Part shown: piece after piece, positions 6,135 through 9,917 of the stretch | How positions within the stretch are numbered: the stretch's first letter is position 1 | How the letters are laid out: the number at the start of each line of letters is the position of its first letter | Source: an uncultured Zetaproteobacteria bacterium | Lineage (GTDB): Bacteria; Pseudomonadota; Zetaproteobacteria; Mariprofundales; Mariprofundaceae | NCBI GenBank assembly: GCA_913056285.1 | Contig: CAJXNE010000064.1 | Span: 1 to 9,917, forward strand | Direction of reading: 5' to 3' | Length of the DNA stretch: 9,917 nt | Notes under the pieces: model-generated | Told to the model about the DNA's origin: nothing | The model's database searches: none | Seen by the model: only the letters and a program-made list of their open reading frames with translations | Position numbers and translations under genes: made by a program

Positions 6135-8275
6135 GCGCCTTTATCTGATATTGAAGGGGCAGGCGTTGAGGCTTTGCTAACGGACTTGGCAGGGTCTGTT
6201 TGTACCTTATTCGTCTGCACCTTATCTGACTGTCCCTGATCTGTTGTCTGGGCGTTTGCCCCGTCTTTGGCTGCGGCCGGACGTCTGCGTCTGCGTCTGC
6301 GTCTGCGTTTTTTGCCTTCACCGGAAGTGGATTCAGCATTGTTATTCTCAACAGGCGGTTGTTGCTGCTGCGGCTTCTTTTTCGTTTTGCCTGGTTTTTG
6401 CTGCTGGTTATTTTTTTGCGTGCTTTCACCATCTGTTTTGGCACTCTTTTGAGTCGCAGAGGCATTTTTACGCTTCCTGTTGCCACCGCGCCGACGCCGG
6501 TTTGGACGGGACTGTTGTTTTTTCTGCCCGGCTTTTTCTGCCGCTTCGTTTGCAGCGGCTTTTTTGGCAGCAGCCTCTTTGGCCAGTGCCTCTTTGCGTT
6601 TCTGGCCGGTCAGGAATCCAATCAGCGATTGGAGTGCGCCTTCTTTTTTCTCTTCTTTGGCAGCAACAGGCGCTGGCGGCGGGGTAGGGATGCCGACAAC
6701 CGGTTTGACCGGTTTCAGTTTCTTACCGCTGCGCGGCGGTTTAATCCGCTTGCCTGTGTCTTCAAGCACTTCCACACGCTGCTGATTATTTTCGTTCCAC
6801 TGCCGTTCGATACGGTAGTGCGGGATATCCAGTTCGGGGCGAATCTGCATGGTGATTTGCACTTCATAGGCTTCTTCAATGCGCGCGATATTGGCGCGTT
6901 TGTTGTTCATCAGGTATTCGCCGGTATCGGATGGGACCTGCACGACTAATGTCGGTTTTTTTCCGCGTTCAGCCCAGTCTTCCATGCGAGTGAGCATTTG
7001 CAGCGCCATCGAATCGACTGTGCGAATAAAACCCCGCCCCTGACAACGCGGGCAGGGCTCAGTGGTCGATTCGCGGATGGATGGATGCAGGCGCTGACGC
7101 GACATTTCAAGCAGTCCGAAGCGGGAAATGCGGGCAAACTGGATGCGCGCCTTGTCGCCCTTGCATGCCTTGCGCAACACGTCTTCCACCTTTTGGCCGT
7201 GCTTACGATTGGCCATATCGATAAAATCGATCACGATCAGGCCGCCAACATCGCGAATGCGCAACTGGCGCGCGACTTCTTCAGCCGCTTCGAGATTGAT
7301 GGTTAGCGCCGTATCGTCGATATGCTTACCCTTGGTGGCACGAGCTGAATTGACATCAATGGCGGTCAGCGCTTCAGTCGGATCAATGACAATCGAACCG
7401 CCGGTTGGCAGGCGGATTTCACGCTGATGCACTTCCTCGCACTGCCTTTCCACACCGTAGTGACGGAATAAGGGTTTCTTGCCGCGATAGAGTTTGACCA
7501 GCTTTTCCTTGCCGGGCAGTACTGCATGTACAAAGGCCTTGGTGCGCGTGTACACCTCATGATTATCGACCCAGATTTCCTCGATATCATCAGAGAAATG
7601 ATCACGAATAGCGCGTGTTGCCAAATCGCCTTCGAGATAAATCAGAGCAGGGGAAGCGGTGGTTTCACTGGTAATGCGGATTTCATCCCACAAACGACGC
7701 AGATATTGGTAATCGCGCTGTAATGCTTCCAGCGTCTGATCCTTGCCGGCAGTGCGGATGATCAGGCCCATATGATCCGGCACTTCGAGTTGTTTGAGGA
7801 TTTCTTTCATGGAGCGCCGTTCATCATCGGAGAGCTTGCGCGAAATGCCGCCCCGGGTCGTATTCGGGCTTAACACCAGATAACGACCGGCCAGCGAAAT
7901 CTGCGTGGTGAGCGCTGCCCCCTTGTTGCCGCGTTCTTCCTTGACGACCTGAACCAATAATTCCTGTTTGGCCTCAAGCACATCCTGAATGGAAACATTG
8001 CGTGGGTTGGTTGATTTATCAACGCCGTCTTTCCAGTAGTCCGGGTGAACTTCACCCAGAGGCAAGAAGCCTTGCCTGGCTGCACCATATTCGACAAAAG
8101 CGGCTTGCAGGCTGCCTTCCACTTTGGTGATTTTACCACGGTAAATATTGCTTTTGGTCAGGGCTTTGTGGGCCGATTCGATATCGAGTTCGTGCAGATA
8201 TCCGTCTTCAACAATTGCTACACGGCTTTCTTCATCGTGTATAGCATTGATAAGCATGCGTTTTTTAGTAGTCAC
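6131..8275 (-). CDS. rne: Ribonuclease E, short form (714 residues)
   Basis: RNase E is the main endonuclease for mRNA decay and rRNA/tRNA processing. The catalytic half is complete: TTKKRMLINA start, S1 domain about 39-119 (SNIYRGKITKVEGSLQAAFVEYG), the catalytic strand AIDVNSARATKG with Asp307 and Asn309, LIVIDFIDM with Asp350, and the Zn-link CPRC (Cys408, Cys411). These match E. coli D303, N305, D346, C404 and C407 at a constant offset of four. The C-terminal arm is only about 200 residues against about 530 in E. coli. It holds a likely amphipathic membrane anchor (546-556, GALQSLIGFLT), an Ala/Lys-rich helix, an Arg-rich patch (590-603), Gln/Asn/Lys-rich stretches and a run of nine Arg. 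No enolase or PNPase site is recognisable. The GTG at 8275 was chosen for AAGGA seven bases upstream; the frame continues to ATG 8329 without such support. Length and the Zn-link region argue for E over G (RNase G lacks the tail). Confidence 0.95.
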   Translation of the reverse strand: MTTKKRMLINAIHDEESRVAIVEDGYLHELDIESAHKALTKSNIYRGKITKVEGSLQAAFVEYGAARQGFLPLGEVHPDYWKDGVDKSTNPRNVSIQDVLEAKQELLVQVVKEERGNKGAALTTQISLAGRYLVLSPNTTRGGISRKLSDDERRSMKEILKQLEVPDHMGLIIRTAGKDQTLEALQRDYQYLRRLWDEIRITSETTASPALIYLEGDLATRAIRDHFSDDIEEIWVDNHEVYTRTKAFVHAVLPGKEKLVKLYRGKKPLFRHYGVERQCEEVHQREIRLPTGGSIVIDPTEALTAIDVNSARATKGKHIDDTALTINLEAAEEVARQLRIRDVGGLIVIDFIDMANRKHGQKVEDVLRKACKGDKARIQFARISRFGLLEMSRQRLHPSIRESTTEPCPRCQGRGFIRTVDSMALQMLTRMEDWAERGKKPTLVVQVPSDTGEYLMNNKRANIARIEEAYEVQITMQIRPELDIPHYRIERQWNENNQQRVEVLEDTGKRIKPPRSGKKLKPVKPVVGIPTPPPAPVAAKEEKKEGALQSLIGFLTGQKRKEALAKEAAAKKAAANEAAEKAGQKKQQSRPNRRRRGGNRKRKNASATQKSAKTDGESTQKNNQQQKPGKTKKKPQQQQPPVENNNAESTSGEGKKRRRRRRRRRPAAAKDGANAQTTDQGQSDKVQTNKVQTDPAKSVSKASTPAPSISDKGA
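6282..6308 (-). repeat. Hexanucleotide tandem repeat coding for poly-Arg in rne
   Basis: CGTCTG is repeated four times exactly (6282-6305), followed by CGT. On the rne strand this reads alternating CGC and AGA codons ending in CGT, giving nine consecutive arginines. Slippage by one unit would add or remove two Arg without shifting the frame. Confidence 0.9.
6608..6640 (-). other. Candidate membrane-targeting segment of RNase E
   Basis: Codons 546-556 encode GALQSLIGFLT, a short amphipathic stretch followed by Gly and then a basic run (QKRK). It lies just after the catalytic half and a Pro-rich linker, the position of 'segment A' (about 565-582) that anchors E. coli RNase E to the inner membrane. 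Identification rests on position and composition only. Confidence 0.5.
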
Positions 8276-8282
8276 GCCATCT

Positions 8283-8287
8283 TCCTT
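8283..8287 (-). promoter_or_regulatory. Ribosome binding site that decides the rne start
   Basis: On the rne strand AAGGA is followed by seven bases and then GTG at 8275-8273. The resulting N-terminus (VTTKKRMLINA) matches the known RNase E start MKRMLINA with a few extra residues. An ATG at 8280 is out of frame and only two bases from the motif; the internal ATG at 8257 has no ribosome binding site. Confidence 0.75.
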
Positions 8288-8320
8288 CGGGCGTTTGAGG
8301 GACCTGTCGATTAAAGAACA

Positions 8321-8338
8321 CGGCAACAACGGTTGCTG
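8321..8338. other. Hairpin in the rne leader
   Basis: GCAAC (8323-8327) pairs with GTTGC (8332-8336) across a four-base loop, extended by an outer C-G pair with one wobble (+ strand) or mismatch (- strand). In the rne transcript it ends about 46 bases before the GTG start. A small leader hairpin fits RNase E autoregulation, but no sequence match to the E. coli element was established. Confidence 0.4.
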
Positions 8339-8401
8339 TGAATAGAATAATCAAACGTATGGACAGCCTGTTTATTGAGTTACTTCAATCATCCACAGCG
8401 C

Positions 8402-8427
8402 ATTAAGAGAGTACGTTAAAAGAGTAC
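8402..8427. repeat. Tandem 13-bp direct repeat in the rne/rluC control region
   Basis: ATTAAGAGAGTAC (8402-8414) is followed without gap by GTTAAAAGAGTAC (8415-8427), 11 of 13 identical. A weaker third unit, TATTAAGGAG, follows. The period is not an exact number of helical turns. It could be a regulator site for either gene or a chance duplication. Confidence 0.5.
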
Positions 8428-8588
8428 TATTAAGGAGCTGTGACTTGTGGCTGTTCAGTGCTTATGCTGACTGGTGCGGCCGTTCTACCGGGGCATCAGT
8501 TCAAGTCATCAAACGCAGTTTTATTTATGCAGGCTCAACGTTCACATAAATCAAAATAACGCGGTTTGCATGGAGCTTTTTCGCACCG

Positions 8589-8597
8589 TGCTATTAT
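8589..8597 (+). promoter_or_regulatory. Extended -10 promoter for rluC
   Basis: TGC followed by TATTAT (8592-8597) fits the extended -10 form TGnTATAAT with one mismatch. A TTGCAT at 8566-8571 could serve as a -35 but the 20-base spacing is too long, so activity would depend on the TG motif. Transcription would start near 8604 and leave a leader of about 248 bases before ATG 8852. Confidence 0.5.
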
Positions 8598-8779
8598 TTC
8601 ATTGCTCGGGGTGGAAAAGAACCATGCGCGTTAGAGGCATCGGCAAAACAGGTTCGCGTTCATACAAGGTATCGGGAAAAATGCTGTGCCTGCCATCTCG
8701 ACTCTGCCCTGAAGGCTCAATCGGAGGCTGGGATTCCCGTCCACAAATCATTACCATTGCGTGTGCGTTGCGTTGTTAT

Positions 8780-8815
8780 GCGATGCAGGAAAACACGGAG
8801 CTCACTGCATATCGC
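8780..8815 (+). other. Hairpin in the rluC leader
   Basis: GCG ATGCAG (8780-8788) pairs with CTGCAT (8805-8810) and, across a two-base bulge, CGC (8813-8815): nine pairs around a 16-base loop. An extra T-A pair is possible at the base. It ends 36 bases before the chosen rluC start and could influence its translation. It buries the alternative in-frame ATG at 8783. Confidence 0.35.
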
Positions 8816-8851
8816 AAGGACTCTATCCGGCAAAGGCGGTTTGGCAAGAAA

Positions 8852-9856
8852 ATGCATCAGCAATCCCATCAGCAATCCCATCAGCAATCCCATCAGAAAC
8901 GGCATCAAGATAGCATCTTAAGCATTGATAACAGCGAAAATGGCAGCAGGCTTGATCGGGTGCTGGTTCGCCGTCTGGGGGCTGCACGCCGCACATTGAT
9001 ATTACGCCTGATTCGCAAAGGTAATGTTCGATTGAATAAAAAACGCTGCAAGCCGGAGTCCCGTGTTGCCAGCGGTGATCAGGTTTTTTTACCCAATAGC
9101 TTGAGACAGCCGGAGCAGCAGGATAGCGCTACGATTCCAGCCTCGTTACTGAGCAAGGCGGAGGCATTGCCTGTGCTGTATGAGGATAAATGCCTGCTGG
9201 TGGTCAATAAATCAGCCGGGCTCGTCGTGCACGGCGGTTCAGGTCACGATTCCGGATTGATTGAGTCGCTTAAAGTATTACACAATCTGCCTGAACTGCG
9301 GCTGGCTCACCGCCTGGATCGCGATACGTCGGGCGTATTGCTGATGGCTAAAAATCTGGAATCCTTGCGGCGGCTCACCGAATCATTCCGCCAGCGCGAT
9401 ATGCAGAAGACATATTTTGCCCTGGTTGCAGGTCACCCATTCGTCCATGCCGGACGCATGATCTCAAAGCTTGCCAAGGGGGTAGAGCGCGGCGGCGAGC
9501 GTATGGTGGTTGATGCGGATCAGGGCAAGGAATCGGTGACTGACTTTCAGGCGATGATTGAATTTAAACAGGGCGGCTTTGATTATGCCATGCTTGCGCT
9601 GACCCCTCATAGCGGTCGCACGCACCAGCTGAGAGTTCAGTTGCAGAACGAGGGCCATGCTATTCTCGGTGACGGAAAATATGCCGGCAAAGATGAATTG
9701 GCGGCCTACAAATCAATCGGTGGAACAGGTCTGATGCTGCATGCCTGGCGTTTGCGCTTGAGTCACCCGGTTACTGGCAGGTCACTCGATTTCACAGCGC
9801 CGTGGCCGGAAAGCTGGCAGCGATTACTGATAAATTCAGATAGTTACTCTAAATAA
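8852..9856 (+). CDS. rluC: 23S rRNA pseudouridine(955/2504/2580) synthase RluC
   Basis: RluC modifies U955, U2504 and U2580 of 23S rRNA, the last two near the peptidyl-transferase centre. From ATG 8852 the product has 334 residues (E. coli 319). Residues 2-21 are a repeat of HQ.. units; the S4 domain spans about 22-80 (GSRLDRVLVRRLG, RLIRKGNVRLNKKRCKPESRV). The catalytic domain has NKSAGLVVHGGSGHDSG, LAHRLDRDTSGVLLMAK with catalytic Asp156, SGRTHQLRVQLQ and LHAWRLRLSHPVTG. RVNKKR.KPE.., VHGGSG and the GTGLMLHAW stretch are RluC hallmarks, as is the divergent rne. The usual NKP before the catalytic loop reads NKS here (residues 119-121). The start must be at or before 8852, since no start codon lies between the repeat and the S4 domain. 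AAAGGCGG upstream is 12 bases away, a loose fit, so 8783 or 8624 are possible alternatives. Confidence 0.9.
   Translation: MHQQSHQQSHQQSHQKRHQDSILSIDNSENGSRLDRVLVRRLGAARRTLILRLIRKGNVRLNKKRCKPESRVASGDQVFLPNSLRQPEQQDSATIPASLLSKAEALPVLYEDKCLLVVNKSAGLVVHGGSGHDSGLIESLKVLHNLPELRLAHRLDRDTSGVLLMAKNLESLRRLTESFRQRDMQKTYFALVAGHPFVHAGRMISKLAKGVERGGERMVVDADQGKESVTDFQAMIEFKQGGFDYAMLALTPHSGRTHQLRVQLQNEGHAILGDGKYAGKDELAAYKSIGGTGLMLHAWRLRLSHPVTGRSLDFTAPWPESWQRLLINSDSYSK
8855..8914 (+). repeat. 12-bp tandem repeat at the 5' end of rluC (HQQS units)
   Basis: CATCAGCAATCC is present three times exactly (8855-8890), followed by two diverged units, CATCAGAAACGG and CATCAAGATAGC. In the rluC frame they read HQQS three times, then HQKR and HQDS, directly after the chosen start codon. 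Being a multiple of three, copy-number change would keep the frame. Confidence 0.92.
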
Positions 9857-9917
9857 AAGGTGGCTGTTCAGATTGCTGTTGATTGGCTCGAGATCAAGGC
9901 GAAAAAGCAGAACGTAC

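Larger units (their letters stand above)
8276..8851. promoter_or_regulatory. Divergent rne/rluC control region
   Basis: This 576-bp stretch separates the rne GTG from the rluC ATG, similar in layout to the long rne/rluC intergenic region of E. coli, where the rne leader carries autoregulatory structure. It holds a hairpin 46 bases before rne, a tandem 13-bp repeat, a strong Shine-Dalgarno-like TAAGGAG (8431-8437), a promoter for rluC and a hairpin in the rluC leader. The rluC frame stays open back to GTG 8474, but the predicted extension (about 126 residues, Cys- and Arg-rich) resembles nothing I know. Its first part lies upstream of the predicted transcription start, so I treat it as non-coding. 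I found no convincing promoter for rne; TTGATT with a CATAAA 19 bases later on the - strand is the best and is weak. Confidence 0.65.

Noticed and set aside
6244..6687. Open + strand frames opposite the rne tail, including a Val-Cys repeat
   Set aside because: They are the complement of the low-complexity Arg/Lys/Ala codons of rne, which seldom make stops on the other strand. No ribosome binding site or domain is seen.
8604..8780. Possible known riboswitch or structured RNA (cobalamin, FMN, TPP, 6S, SRP or RNase P RNA) in the rluC leader
   Set aside because: I compared it by eye with the conserved cores of these RNAs and none fits.
8447..9871. The 12-mer GTGGCTGTTCAG occurs at 8447-8458 and again at 9860-9871, flanking rluC
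   Set aside because: A shared 12-mer is expected a few times by chance in a window of this size. There are no other signs of a mobile element or duplication.
9860..9917. Open frame from GTG 9860 after rluC (MAVQIAVDWLEIK...)
   Set aside because: Nineteen open codons are common by chance, there is no properly spaced ribosome binding site, and I recognise no family. Another frame (TTG 9873) and a - strand frame are equally open.

Overview
The window reads as ordinary chromosomal DNA from a Gram-negative bacterium of the Pseudomonadota. It encodes an outer-membrane FadL-type barrel, the BAM lipoprotein BamD, an RNase E with a Zn-link and a basic tail, and both RluC and RluD. The proteins are clear relatives of the E. 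coli ones, but the gene order and the short RNase E are not enterobacterial. I cannot place it below phylum; a non-enteric gammaproteobacterium or a related deep lineage is my guess. I see no phage, transposon, CRISPR, tRNA or rRNA.

Left arm (1-3169, + strand): the 3' half of a FadL-family fatty-acid porin gene, a hairpin terminator, then fadE, a membrane-anchored acyl-CoA dehydrogenase. Together they cover uptake of long-chain fatty acids and the first step of beta-oxidation.

Centre (8275-3225, - strand): a compact five-gene run transcribed leftward, rne - rluD - pgeF - bamD - small lipoprotein gene. The junctions are a 4-nt overlap (GTGA), an 8-nt overlap, a 9-nt gap and a 1-nt overlap (TAATG). 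This implies one operon with translational coupling. It joins RNA processing (RNase E), large-subunit rRNA modification (RluD), peptidoglycan quality control (PgeF) and outer-membrane protein assembly (BamD). It ends with an uncharacterised NTF2-like lipoprotein. It converges on fadE across 55 bp that hold an inverted repeat.

Right arm (8276-9917): a 576-bp divergent control region separates rne from rluC (+ strand). This rne/rluC head-to-head arrangement is also known in E. coli. The region holds a good extended -10 promoter for rluC, a tandem 13-bp repeat and two hairpins. rluC begins with an unusual 12-bp tandem repeat coding for HQQS units. The last 61 bases after rluC cannot be assigned.

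The window is mostly housekeeping. The points most worth a second look are the rne-rluD operon fusion, the bamD-coupled lipoprotein, the in-frame microsatellites in rne and rluC, and the long rluC/rne control region. I found no convincing new defence or mobile system.
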